The position numbers were made by a program, and so were the translations under genes. Below are positions 8,605 to 17,021 of a stretch of DNA of 29,291 nt, piece after piece. Each line of letters begins with the position of its first letter. The first letter of the stretch is position 1. The stretch is from Paludibacter sp. (lineage in GTDB: Bacteria; Bacteroidota; Bacteroidia; Bacteroidales; Paludibacteraceae). The stretch covers positions 1-29,291 of the forward strand of contig JAQWCZ010000001.1 in the NCBI GenBank assembly GCA_028705705.1. The letters are read 5' to 3'. The notes beneath the pieces were generated by a model. The model was not told the origin of the DNA. It worked only from the letters and a program-made list of their open reading frames with translations, and did not search any database.

Positions 8605-9500
8605 TCATATTAGGAGCAGGTTCCGCGCTGCCAACTCGGAATAATTTCCCTACTTCGCAAATTCTGGAGTTGCGCGACAAGCAATATATGATTGACTGTG
8701 GTGAAGGGACACAAATTCGCATGCGACAAATGGGGCTGAAAATCAATCGTCTCGGTCACATCTTTATTTCTCATTTGCATGGAGACCATTGTTTTGGACT
8801 GATTGGATTGATTTCTTCTTTTGGCATGTTGAACCGTACTGCCGATCTGTATATTCACGGACCAGTAGGCATTGCCGCTCTTTTTGAACCACAACTGCAA
8901 TTTTTTTGTGAGCATATTCCTTTTAAAGTTGTTTTCGAGGAGTTTGATGCCGGAAAAAACAAACTCATATTTGAAGACCGTTCAGTTGAAGTGCATTCTA
9001 TACCACTTAAACATCGCGTTCCATGTAGCGGCTTCCTTTTCAGGGAAAAAACCAAAGATCGGCACATCATTCGCGAAATGATCGACTTTTATCAGGTGCC
9101 AATTGCCAGGATTAATCTGATAAAGAAAGGTGCTGATTTTGTTACGGAAGAAGGAAAAATAATTTCCAATGATATCCTCACATGTCCTCCCGATAAAACC
9201 ATCAGCTATGCCTATTGCTCCGATACTGCTTATTCGGAAAAAATTATCCCCTTGATAGCAGGTGTAGATTTACTTTATCATGAAGCTACTTTTGCAGAAA
9301 CAGAGCAAATCAGGGCAAAAACAACCCTGCACAGTACGGCTTCTCAAGCTGCCACTATCGCTTCGAAAGCTAAAGTAGAGCAACTGATACTTGGCCATTT
9401 TTCAGCCCGTTACAACGACCAGCAAATCCTGCTGGATGAAGCCAAAGCCATATTTGAACCGGTTCTACTGGCTGAAGACATGAAAATTTTTTATTTGTAA
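8589..9500 (+). CDS. rnz: Ribonuclease Z
   Basis: Metallo-beta-lactamase-fold endonuclease that removes the 3' trailer of tRNA precursors. At 303 residues it is the short RNase Z form. Visible metal-binding motifs are SHLHGDHCFG (His62, His64, Asp66, His67), PLKHRVPCSGF, YCSDTAYSE, YHEATF and LGHFSARY. The N-terminus LIILGAGSALPTRNNFPTS is typical of the family. The ATG lies 16 nt before the miaA stop, so translation is probably coupled. Together with miaA this places two steps of tRNA maturation (3' processing and A37 modification) in one operon. Confidence 0.95.
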   Translation: MPARLIILGAGSALPTRNNFPTSQILELRDKQYMIDCGEGTQIRMRQMGLKINRLGHIFISHLHGDHCFGLIGLISSFGMLNRTADLYIHGPVGIAALFEPQLQFFCEHIPFKVVFEEFDAGKNKLIFEDRSVEVHSIPLKHRVPCSGFLFREKTKDRHIIREMIDFYQVPIARINLIKKGADFVTEEGKIISNDILTCPPDKTISYAYCSDTAYSEKIIPLIAGVDLLYHEATFAETEQIRAKTTLHSTASQAATIASKAKVEQLILGHFSARYNDQQILLDEAKAIFEPVLLAEDMKIFYL

Positions 9501-9507
9501 TTATCTG

Positions 9508-9542
9508 GTCTTCAGTCAACGGTCAACGGATGTTGGACGATT
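9508..9542. repeat. Degenerate heptanucleotide tandem repeat after ribonuclease Z
   Basis: Five 7-nt units in register, beginning 7 nt after the rnz stop. Two adjacent units are identical (GTCAACG at 9515-9521 and 9522-9528) and all begin with G. The pattern GTCNANN equals that of the array after lptD when both are read in the direction of the upstream gene. Not part of a gene; function unknown. Confidence 0.55.
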
Positions 9543-9591
9543 AATTGCAATCGTTTGCATTTGTTTCGTTTGTTAAATAACATATTTTGTT

Positions 9592-9621
9592 CTTGCCAGT
9601 TTCTACTTTCCTATATATTTG
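9592..9621 (+). promoter_or_regulatory. Probable promoter of the amylase gene
   Basis: CTTG at 9592-9595, an 18-nt spacer, then TATATTTG at 9614-9621, a full match to TAnnTTTG. Predicted start of transcription near 9628, about 40 nt before the ATG. The -33 element is a 3-of-4 match. Confidence 0.5.
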
Positions 9622-9668
9622 TAGCTGAATTATAATACAATGCAATAATTTTCTTTAATCATTTGCTT

Positions 9669-12440
9669 ATGAAAAAATTAGTACTTTTATTTTTAGTGGG
9701 TTTGATAACAGTCTCATTATCTTCCCAGATTATTGTTACAAATCCTGCTTTTGTTACCCGTGACTATGCCGGTGAAATTGAGGTTATCTATGATGCATCA
9801 ATGGGACAAACCGCAATAAAAGATTATACAGGTGCTGATGGCATTTATGCCCATGCCGGAGTAATTACAACTACCAGTACAAGTGATACAGACTGGAAAC
9901 ATGCACCAACCTGGGGTGATAATTCAGCTAAATATAAATTAACTTCGCTGGGTAACAACAAATGGCGATTGATGATCACACCTAACATGGCTTCTTATTA
10001 TGGTTTAAATGCAGGTGAAGTGGTAACCAAACTTGCCTTTGTGTTTAGAAATGGTACTCCAGATAAAGACGGTAATTATAAAGAAGGTAAAGATACCGGT
10101 GGAACTGATATTTTTGTGCCTATTTATGATGGCGGTTTGAATGTGGCATTTGCCAGTCCAACAACTAACCAGACAGTGGCTGCCGGAACATCAATTGCAT
10201 TTTCAGTAATCTCATCCCTGACAGCCAACCTGGGATTGAAAATAAACTCAAACACAGTTGCCTCAGCCAACTTAACGAAAACACTCAGTCATACGCATAC
10301 TTTCAGTACGCCTGACGATTATATGGTGATTGCATCAGCAACGCTTGCAGGGGTTTCTGTATATGATACCTTATTAGTGAATGTGCCGTCACCCGTAGTG
10401 AATGAAGCTCGTCCGGCTGGTGCCAAAAATGGAATCAATTATAACAGCAATACATCTGTTACCCTGGTGCTTCATGCGCCCAATAAAAGCAATGTGTTTT
10501 TAATCGGCGAATTTAATGACTGGACCAAATTAAATGCTTATCAACTTAAAAAAGATGGTGAGTATTGGTGGATTACGTTGAACAATCTTATTCCGGGAAA
10601 GATGTATGCATATCAGTATTTAGTGGATAATACCATCAAGGTGAGTGATCCTTATACTGAACTGGTTTTAGACCCCTGGAATGATCCCTGGATCAATGAA
10701 CACAACACCCGTTTCCCCGATTTAAAACCATATCCTAAAGGTAAAACGGATGGATTAGTGGCAACCTTCCAAACAGCTAAAACACCGTATAATTGGGAAG
10801 TCCCTAACTTTACGATGCCTCCGCATGAAAATATGGTAATCTATGAAGTGTTGTTACGGGATTTTACAACACAAAAATCGCTCGAAGCTGCCATAGAAAA
10901 ACTGGATTATCTGAAAACCCTGGGTGTGACGGCTGTTGAGCTGATGCCTATCCATGAATTTGATGGAAACGAAAGCTGGGGATATAATCCGAATCATTTC
11001 TTTGCTCCTGATAAATCTTATGGAACGCCTGAAATGTACAAACGTTTTGTAGATGAATGTCATAAACGCGGTATGGCTGTGATTTTAGATGTAGTGTTCA
11101 ATCATGCAACCGGAATCAACCCAATGGCTGCTCTTTACTGGAATGCATCAAACAATAAAACAGCTTCCAATAATCCCTGGTTTAATGTGAATGCTCCTCA
11201 TCCTCATAGCGTTTTTCATGATTTAAATCATGAATATCAGGGAACCCGGGATTATTTTAAACGTGTGCTTCAATACTGGATTCAGGAATATAAAATAGAC
11301 GGTTATCGACTTGATCTAGGGAAAGGATTTACGCAACATATAAGTAATGATGATGATGCAGAAGCTTCAAAATATGATCAGTCACGTATTAATATCCTGA
11401 GCGATTATTACAATGCAGCTAAAGGTGTTAAAAATGACGTGATGTTTATCCTGGAGCATTTTTGTGCTTATGAGGAAGAATTAGAACTGGCTAATCGCGG
11501 AATGTATGTATGGCGTAAAGTTAACAATGCTTTTTCTCAGACTGCCATGGGCTTCCAGTCGGATAGTGATTTTGGAGCTATGAATTCATTACCTCGTCGA
11601 TGGGTGGGTTATGCTGAGAGTCATGACGAAGAACGTAACTTTTATAAAGCAAAACAAGCATATAGTCCTGTAATTGTAAGAACAGATTCGGTTTATCGAA
11701 TCCAGCATCGTGTTCCGTTGAATGTTGCATTTGCGACATTAATCCCGGGACCAAAGATGTTATGGCAGTTTCAGGAAATAGGATTTGATTATTCAATTGA
11801 TGCATTTGGTGGACGTACCAGTAACAAGCCACCGGTATGGGATTGGCTGAATTTACCGCACAGAAAAGCAGCCTATGATACCTCCAGTAAAATTATCAAT
11901 TTACGCAGGATGTTCCCAAACGCGTTTACTCAGGGTAATTTTTCACTTAATATTGGTACAGGTGATTGGGAAAACGGGCGAAGGATAGCACTAACTCATA
12001 GTGACCTCAATTTGGTTGTGTTGGGAAACTTTAAACCTGCCGATGCTATTACTGCATATCCTAACTTTTCTAAAACAGGTCTTTGGTATAATGTGCTGAA
12101 CGGGGAAACACTCAATGTTACGAACACAAACATGACACTTCAGATACCTGCAGGACAAGTGTTAATTTTTGCCGACAGAGATGTTACGAATGGTACTGGG
12201 GTAGAAAATCCTGCGGATGAAACCAAGAATTTCCTGTATCCAACAGTTACTTCAGGTAAGGTATATATAGCAACAAATACCTATCAACATGAAATTAAGG
12301 TGTTCAATACACAAGGAAAATTATTACAAACAATTTATAATGACCGTGAAATTGATTTGTCGGTTTATGATGCCGGTGTTTATTTCATCAGCATGTCATC
12401 TGATAAAGGCATCGTGACAGGAAAGGTAATTAAACAATAA
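9669..12440 (+). CDS. Secreted GH13 alpha-amylase-family enzyme with T9SS sorting domain
   Basis: Predicted cell-surface or secreted enzyme acting on alpha-glucans. From ATG 9669 it has 923 residues: signal peptide (MKKLVLLFLVGLITVSLSSQ), an N-terminal beta-rich region of uncertain family (about 20-165), an Ig-like stretch (about 165-240), a CBM48-like domain (about 245-345, with FLIGEFNDW), then a GH13 barrel. GH13 residues are visible: DVVFNH (474-479), nucleophile Asp549 in GYRLDLGKGF, acid/base Glu596 in FILEHF, and Asp653 in ESHDEER. The CBM48 plus SHDE combination recalls branching enzymes, so product specificity is uncertain. The last ~70 residues (YPTVTSGKVYI to VTGKVIKQ) fit the Por secretion-tail type of T9SS signal. 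It has its own promoter and terminator and no SusC/SusD-like neighbours, unlike classic starch loci. Confidence 0.9.
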   Translation: MKKLVLLFLVGLITVSLSSQIIVTNPAFVTRDYAGEIEVIYDASMGQTAIKDYTGADGIYAHAGVITTTSTSDTDWKHAPTWGDNSAKYKLTSLGNNKWRLMITPNMASYYGLNAGEVVTKLAFVFRNGTPDKDGNYKEGKDTGGTDIFVPIYDGGLNVAFASPTTNQTVAAGTSIAFSVISSLTANLGLKINSNTVASANLTKTLSHTHTFSTPDDYMVIASATLAGVSVYDTLLVNVPSPVVNEARPAGAKNGINYNSNTSVTLVLHAPNKSNVFLIGEFNDWTKLNAYQLKKDGEYWWITLNNLIPGKMYAYQYLVDNTIKVSDPYTELVLDPWNDPWINEHNTRFPDLKPYPKGKTDGLVATFQTAKTPYNWEVPNFTMPPHENMVIYEVLLRDFTTQKSLEAAIEKLDYLKTLGVTAVELMPIHEFDGNESWGYNPNHFFAPDKSYGTPEMYKRFVDECHKRGMAVILDVVFNHATGINPMAALYWNASNNKTASNNPWFNVNAPHPHSVFHDLNHEYQGTRDYFKRVLQYWIQEYKIDGYRLDLGKGFTQHISNDDDAEASKYDQSRINILSDYYNAAKGVKNDVMFILEHFCAYEEELELANRGMYVWRKVNNAFSQTAMGFQSDSDFGAMNSLPRRWVGYAESHDEERNFYKAKQAYSPVIVRTDSVYRIQHRVPLNVAFATLIPGPKMLWQFQEIGFDYSIDAFGGRTSNKPPVWDWLNLPHRKAAYDTSSKIINLRRMFPNAFTQGNFSLNIGTGDWENGRRIALTHSDLNLVVLGNFKPADAITAYPNFSKTGLWYNVLNGETLNVTNTNMTLQIPAGQVLIFADRDVTNGTGVENPADETKNFLYPTVTSGKVYIATNTYQHEIKVFNTQGKLLQTIYNDREIDLSVYDAGVYFISMSSDKGIVTGKVIKQ

Positions 12441-12470
12441 AACTTTGATATTGAAATTAATGTCATTTAG

Positions 12471-12507
12471 AAAACAGAGACGCCCTCGATTTGGGCGTCT
12501 CTGTTTT
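12471..12507. terminator. Bidirectional terminator between amylase and S41 protease
   Basis: A perfect 15-bp stem (AAAACAGAGACGCCC paired with GGGCGTCTCTGTTTT) around the loop TCGATTT. There are T-runs on the right side and complementary A-runs on the left. The two flanking genes converge, so it probably stops transcription from both. Confidence 0.88.
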
Positions 12508-12537
12508 TATAAAAATACCGATTATAACAATGATGAT

Positions 12538-14160
12538 TTATTTGTTCTTTGCCAGTACCTCTACAGCTTTCTTAACAGCTTCATCATTTTCAAACAGGAT
12601 AGGAAAAAAGCCGGGATCGCCTAATATATTTCTGGATATGTAAGCCTTAAGCCGGGTCATCATAAATTTTTCTGATTGTCTGATTTCATTAGGAACAGCC
12701 TTCACCCCTTTTTCTTCGGCATAAGCAACAAATTCCTGTAACAAATTTTGTTTGTCGAGGTATTGTACTAAACCTTTCCAATTTTTGAATTTACTGAGCT
12801 GTTGTCTGTTCTTGTCAGTATAGGCAAATGCGAACTGGTAGAGGTGGGCATAATTCACCACTTGATTGAGATAGGGTGTAAATTCGGTTGTGTCTCGTGG
12901 AATGAAGATGTCGGGCATGATGCCTCCACCACCATAGACTGTTCTGCCGGAAAGGGTCTTGTACACTACCGTATCTGCTTGCTGTACGCTGTCCTGTGTG
13001 TATAATTCACCGTGCAGGAAGCGATTGTAAATATCCATGTTGTAATCATCGTTGTTCCCGATCTGATAGGGTTTCTGAATACTTCGTCCCGAAGGCGTGT
13101 AATATTTGGCAACGGTTAACCGGATTGCGGAACCATCTGACAAAGATTTTTGTTGTTGAACGAGACCTTTTCCGAAAGATCTTCTGCCGATGATTGTTCC
13201 CCGGTCGTTATCTTGTATAGCACCTGCAAAGATTTCACTTGCCGAAGCGGAGAATTCATCAATCAACACAACAACGGGATTGTTGATGCAACTGCCGGTA
13301 CCATCTGAATTGGCATCAAAACGGGGATAGGATTTTCCTTCGGTGTAAACAATTAATTGTCCAGCAGGAAGAAACTCGTTGATCATGGCTATAGCCCTTT
13401 CCAGGTAGCCACCGCTGTTTTCACGCAAATCGATGATGAATTTGGTTGCGCCTCCTTTTTTTAACTTAGCAATGGCAACCAAAAATTCTGAATAGGTGGA
13501 TTCCCCGAACTTGTTGACCTTGATTAAACCGGTTTGTGGTGCCACCATGTAGCTGATGTCAACCGAACTTACCGGAATCTCTCCTCTGGTAATGGAATAT
13601 TTAAGTATTTCTTTGGTGCCATGACGCTTGATACCGAGTTTTACTTTCGTGTTGACCGGTCCACGGAGTTTCCGCAATACTTTTTCATTGGTGATTTGTT
13701 TGCCGGTGAAAACTGAATCGTCAACCATCACAATTCTATCACCTGCTAATAATCCTACTTTTTCAGACGGACCGCCACTGATGACTGAAATAATCATGAT
13801 GGTGTCGTTTTGAATATTAAATTGAACCCCAATTCCGGAAAAACTGCCTTCTAGTTCGTCGTTTACAATTTCCAGATCTTTTGCCGGAATATAAACCGAA
13901 TGTGGATCTAATTTGGCAATCAGATCAACTGCCATATCTTCTGTCAGGTTGTTAATGTCAACAGAGTCAACATAATAGTTGTCAATTAATTGTAGTATCT
14001 CTGAAATCTTGTTGCCTGGTTTAGCAAAGTTTTTAAATAAATTGCCAAAGGAAACATCCAGGTTTTGATTTTGACGTGAAGCAATCATATTTCCAAGCAA
14101 GATACCACAGATAAGTGCAACAAGCACGATGACAACCAACGATAGATTCTTTTTTCCCAT
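12538..14160 (-). CDS. S41 family C-terminal processing peptidase
   Basis: Periplasmic, membrane-anchored serine protease of the Prc/CtpA type, which trims or degrades envelope proteins from their C-termini. It has 540 residues: a hydrophobic anchor (about 6-26), an N-terminal helical region, a PDZ domain (about 108-180, starting GIGVQFNIQND) and the S41 core (about 195-365). The Ser/Lys dyad is visible as Ser306 in FSASASEIFAG and Lys331 in RSFGKGLVQ, with the 25-residue spacing known for Prc. A C-terminal extension (about 400-540) follows. The gene starts 27 nt after the dCMP deaminase stop, so the two probably share a transcript. Substrates cannot be inferred from sequence. Confidence 0.92.
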   Translation of the reverse strand: MGKKNLSLVVIVLVALICGILLGNMIASRQNQNLDVSFGNLFKNFAKPGNKISEILQLIDNYYVDSVDINNLTEDMAVDLIAKLDPHSVYIPAKDLEIVNDELEGSFSGIGVQFNIQNDTIMIISVISGGPSEKVGLLAGDRIVMVDDSVFTGKQITNEKVLRKLRGPVNTKVKLGIKRHGTKEILKYSITRGEIPVSSVDISYMVAPQTGLIKVNKFGESTYSEFLVAIAKLKKGGATKFIIDLRENSGGYLERAIAMINEFLPAGQLIVYTEGKSYPRFDANSDGTGSCINNPVVVLIDEFSASASEIFAGAIQDNDRGTIIGRRSFGKGLVQQQKSLSDGSAIRLTVAKYYTPSGRSIQKPYQIGNNDDYNMDIYNRFLHGELYTQDSVQQADTVVYKTLSGRTVYGGGGIMPDIFIPRDTTEFTPYLNQVVNYAHLYQFAFAYTDKNRQQLSKFKNWKGLVQYLDKQNLLQEFVAYAEEKGVKAVPNEIRQSEKFMMTRLKAYISRNILGDPGFFPILFENDEAVKKAVEVLAKNK

Positions 14161-14187
14161 TTTTTCTTTTTTTCTACAATTATTTGC

Positions 14188-14616
14188 TTATTCCTGATCC
14201 GGTTTTAGTAGTTCCACCTCAATTCCTGCCTTTTGAAGTAATTCGACACCATCCATGATGCGGTATTCTTCACCATAAACAACCCGTTTGATGCCTGCCT
14301 GAATAATTAATTTGGCGCATTCGATGCAGGGTGATGCGGTCACATACAAGGTTGCACCGTCGCTACTGTTGTGCGAGCGGGCAATTTTACTGATAGCATT
14401 GGCTTCTGCATGCAATACATAAGCTTTGGATACATTGTTCTCGTCCTCGCATTTGTTCTCAAATCCCGAGGGTGTTCCGTTGTATCCGTCAGAGATAATC
14501 ATTTTGTTCTTTACCAGTAGTGCCCCTACTTTTCTTCGTTCACAATAGGAATTCTCCGCCCAAATACGAGCCATACGCATGTAACGCTGATCAAGCAGTT
14601 TTTGTTTTTTATCCAT
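14188..14616 (-). CDS. dCMP/cytidine deaminase family protein (ComEB-like)
   Basis: Zinc-dependent deaminase predicted to convert dCMP to dUMP for thymidylate synthesis. At 142 residues it has the family's usual length. Zinc ligands are visible as His69 in VLHAEAN, with catalytic Glu71, and Cys97 and Cys100 in ASPCIECAK. The segment SDGYNGTPSGFENKCED is characteristic of dCMP deaminases and ComEB. It lies 47 nt after mpl, past a strong hairpin, and 27 nt before the S41 protease. It may therefore be transcribed by read-through from mpl or from a weak promoter I cannot see. ComEB names come from competence operons, but nothing here suggests competence. Confidence 0.92.
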   Translation of the reverse strand: MDKKQKLLDQRYMRMARIWAENSYCERRKVGALLVKNKMIISDGYNGTPSGFENKCEDENNVSKAYVLHAEANAISKIARSHNSSDGATLYVTASPCIECAKLIIQAGIKRVVYGEEYRIMDGVELLQKAGIEVELLKPDQE

Positions 14617-14630
14617 TTTTAAAAATACAA

Positions 14631-14667
14631 TTAAACCTGTCAGGATTATAAATCCTGACAGGTTTAA
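14631..14667 (-). terminator. Strong hairpin overlapping the mpl stop codon
   Basis: A perfect 17-bp inverted repeat (TTAAACCTGTCAGGATT at 14631-14647, its complement at 14651-14667) around a 3-nt loop. Read on the minus strand it starts within the mpl stop codon and is followed by AATTGTATTTTT. It is therefore a terminator or attenuator between mpl and the deaminase gene. Confidence 0.75.
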
Positions 14668-16031
14668 GGTTTTAATAATTCTTTCGCAAACTCCACCAAA
14701 TTAACACCTGAGAAATTTCCCGATGTCATCAGCAAAAGTGCAGCATTGTCGTATTGCATATTTCTCAGGGTTGCCTGTAATGCCAAAGAATCTATGTAAA
14801 CACTCAGATTTTTACCACCGAAAGCGGTCTTTACTTTTTCCGGATCAATGGGTTGCAATCCTTTGTGTTTGATAACTTCAGGGTTGAAATACACAAAAGC
14901 AACATCTGCTTCTTCCATACAACCTGCATATTGAGGCAAAAAAGCATCAGTCAGGCTGCTGAAAGTATGCAATTCCATGCAGGCAACGAGCTTTTTATCC
15001 GGATATTGAAGTCTGACGGCATGTACTGTTGCTTTTAATTTTGATGGAGAGTGAGCGAAATCTTTGAAAGCAATCGCATTGTTGGTTTCACAAATTTTCT
15101 GCATCCGGTTTGAAGCTCCCGGAAAATCTGAAATGGCATTATTGAACTGCACTTCTGTTACGCCAATTTGTTTACAGGCTAATCGGGCTGCATGCAGGTT
15201 TTGCAGGTTGTGTTCTCCGAAAACTTTCAAAGGGATGTTTCCTTTGCGCGTTTTCAGGAAGGTAACTCCTTTAATTATTTCATGTTCCGGTGTGTTGTAT
15301 GGAAAAGGTACAATGTCTCTTCTCAAATTTTCTGTGATTTTCTTTAATTCAACATCTCCGTCAAAATAAATTAGTCGTCCCTGCATTTCCATTAAATCAA
15401 CAAACTTGCGAAATTGATTCACATAATTTTCAAACGTAGGAAATACATTGATATGATCCCATGCGATGCCTGTCAGGACAGCAATATGGGGCTTATATAA
15501 ATGGAACTTCGGGCGGAGGTCGATGGGAGAGGTGAGGTATTCATCTCCCTCAAACACGGCAATCCGTGATTCGTAGGAAAGTTTCACCATGTTCTCAAAG
15601 CCTTCTATCTGTGCTCCGACCATATAATCAGCTTCAATTTTTAACTTTTTAAGCACATACAATATCATCGCGGTGGTGGAAGTCTTGCCATGACTGCCAC
15701 CCACTACAATTCTGGTTTTGTTTCGGGTTTGCTGATACAAATATTCCGGAAAAGAATAGATTTTCAATTTCAGTTCTTTTGCCCGCATCAGCTCGGGATT
15801 GTCTTCGCGGGCATGCATGCCCAGAATCACAGCCGAAAGGTTTTTATGAATTTTTTCAGGAAACCAACCTGTTTTTCCCGGGAGCAAACCATGTTCTTTT
15901 AACCTGCTGTAGGATGGTTCGAAGATTTCATCATCGGAGCCGGTTACGACATAATTTTCTTTTTTACTGATAGCAATGGCTAGGTTGTGCATGGCTGCTC
16001 CACCAATAGCTATGAAATGTACACGTTGCAT
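14664..16031 (-). CDS. mpl: UDP-N-acetylmuramate:murein tripeptide ligase Mpl
   Basis: Cytoplasmic Mur-ligase-family enzyme of murein recycling: it joins recovered L-Ala-gamma-D-Glu-meso-DAP to UDP-MurNAc using ATP. The 455-residue length matches Mpl. Visible signatures are the N-terminal Rossmann-like VHFIAIGGAAMHNLA, the ATP loop GGSHGKTSTT (111-120), the Mpl-typical FEGDEYLTSPIDLRPKF, and GIAWDHINVF. The distinction from MurC rests on the GGAAMHNLA start and the EYLTSPID segment. Transcription probably starts from the -7 box at 16088-16095. The stop codon is buried in the hairpin at 14631-14667. Confidence 0.93.
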   Translation of the reverse strand: MQRVHFIAIGGAAMHNLAIAISKKENYVVTGSDDEIFEPSYSRLKEHGLLPGKTGWFPEKIHKNLSAVILGMHAREDNPELMRAKELKLKIYSFPEYLYQQTRNKTRIVVGGSHGKTSTTAMILYVLKKLKIEADYMVGAQIEGFENMVKLSYESRIAVFEGDEYLTSPIDLRPKFHLYKPHIAVLTGIAWDHINVFPTFENYVNQFRKFVDLMEMQGRLIYFDGDVELKKITENLRRDIVPFPYNTPEHEIIKGVTFLKTRKGNIPLKVFGEHNLQNLHAARLACKQIGVTEVQFNNAISDFPGASNRMQKICETNNAIAFKDFAHSPSKLKATVHAVRLQYPDKKLVACMELHTFSSLTDAFLPQYAGCMEEADVAFVYFNPEVIKHKGLQPIDPEKVKTAFGGKNLSVYIDSLALQATLRNMQYDNAALLLMTSGNFSGVNLVEFAKELLKP

Positions 16032-16036
16032 ATTGA

Positions 16037-16067
16037 TTTGTCAGAATACGGTTTTTATTTAATTTTG
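16037..16067 (+). promoter_or_regulatory. Promoter of the metallo-hydrolase gene
   Basis: TTTG at 16037-16040, exactly 19 nt, then TAATTTTG at 16060-16067. Both elements are full matches to the Bacteroidota consensus. Predicted start near 16074, about 40 nt before the ATG. It is interleaved with the leftward mpl promoter region. Confidence 0.7.
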
Positions 16068-16087
16068 TACCGGTTTAAAAGAGTCAG

Positions 16088-16095
16088 CAAAAGTA
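16088..16095 (-). promoter_or_regulatory. Probable -7 box for mpl
   Basis: TACTTTTG on the minus strand, a full match to TAnnTTTG, about 57 nt upstream of the mpl ATG. It lies within the predicted 5' leader of the divergent gene, so the two transcripts should overlap. No clear -33 box. Confidence 0.5.
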
Positions 16096-16113
16096 ATAAA
16101 AAATTAAGTAACA

Positions 16114-16950
16114 ATGAACATCTATAAAATTGAAGCCGGACATTTTAACGCCGATGGAGGAGCTTGTTTCGGGGTGGTACCGAAGCGGGTGTGGAGAAAA
16201 CGTTATCCATGCGATGAGGATAATTTCTGTAAACTGACCATGCGTTGTTTGCTTATCGATACAGGAGAGAAGAAAATACTGATTGATACCGGTACCGGGA
16301 ATAAACAAAAGGATTATCTTCGTTTTTATGGCATAAAGGAAATTGTTGATTTTGAGGTGGCATTGCAGGGTTTTGGTCTGAGTTGTAATGATATTACAGA
16401 TGTAATATTAACCCACTTGCATTTCGACCATTGCGGCGATTGCACGCGGTATAATGAAAATAAAGAACTGGTGCTGACTTTCCCTAACGCTGATTATTGG
16501 GTAGGGAAAACCCAATGGGAGAATTTCCTGAATCCGAATGTCCGGGAAGGTGATTCTTATTTCCAGGAGAACATGTTGCCGGTTCAGGAAGCTGGTCGTC
16601 TGAAATTGGTTACCGATACCACAGATGTTTGCCCCGGTGTTACCCTGAAGTTATTTAACGGACATACACCGGGTCAACTGGTGACTTACATCAATAAAAA
16701 AGAAAAGATATTTGTATATGCCGGGGACGTAATTCCTGCAGCAGCCAATGTTCCCCTCGCTTGGGTATCAGCTTACGATACTTTTCCGGTGACTTCCATG
16801 ACAGAAAAGAAAGTGCTGCTGGACGAAGCCATTGCCCATCATCAGATTATCATTTTTGAACATGATGCCTATATTGAATGTTGTACGGTAACAGCAACTA
16901 ACGGAAAATACAAAGTCCTGGAAACTGGTACATTGGATTCGTTTTTGTAA
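16114..16950 (+). CDS. Metallo-beta-lactamase-fold hydrolase
   Basis: 278-residue MBL-fold enzyme with the dinuclear metal motif THLHFDHCGD (His101, His103, Asp105, His106), then FNGHTPGQL, AGDVIPAAANV and FEHDAYI for the remaining ligands. There is no signal peptide, so it is probably cytoplasmic. The overall arrangement (IDTGTGNK before the metal motif, GHTPG after) resembles the branch that includes N-acyl-homoserine lactonases and related lactone hydrolases. The real substrate cannot be assigned from sequence. The gene is monocistronic, with its own clean promoter and a strong terminator. Confidence 0.85.
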   Translation: MNIYKIEAGHFNADGGACFGVVPKRVWRKRYPCDEDNFCKLTMRCLLIDTGEKKILIDTGTGNKQKDYLRFYGIKEIVDFEVALQGFGLSCNDITDVILTHLHFDHCGDCTRYNENKELVLTFPNADYWVGKTQWENFLNPNVREGDSYFQENMLPVQEAGRLKLVTDTTDVCPGVTLKLFNGHTPGQLVTYINKKEKIFVYAGDVIPAAANVPLAWVSAYDTFPVTSMTEKKVLLDEAIAHHQIIIFEHDAYIECCTVTATNGKYKVLETGTLDSFL

Positions 16951-16984
16951 AAATACCTTGTTCATGGTATTGAATTACGCCAAA

Positions 16985-17021
16985 AAGGGTATTGGGAGCT
17001 TGTCCCGGTACCCTTATTTTT
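16985..17021 (+). terminator. Rho-independent terminator after the metallo-hydrolase
   Basis: A 13-bp RNA stem (AAGGGTATTGGGA with TCCCGGTACCCTT, two G-U pairs) and a GCTTG loop, followed by ATTTTT. It lies 34 nt after the stop codon. Confidence 0.85.
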
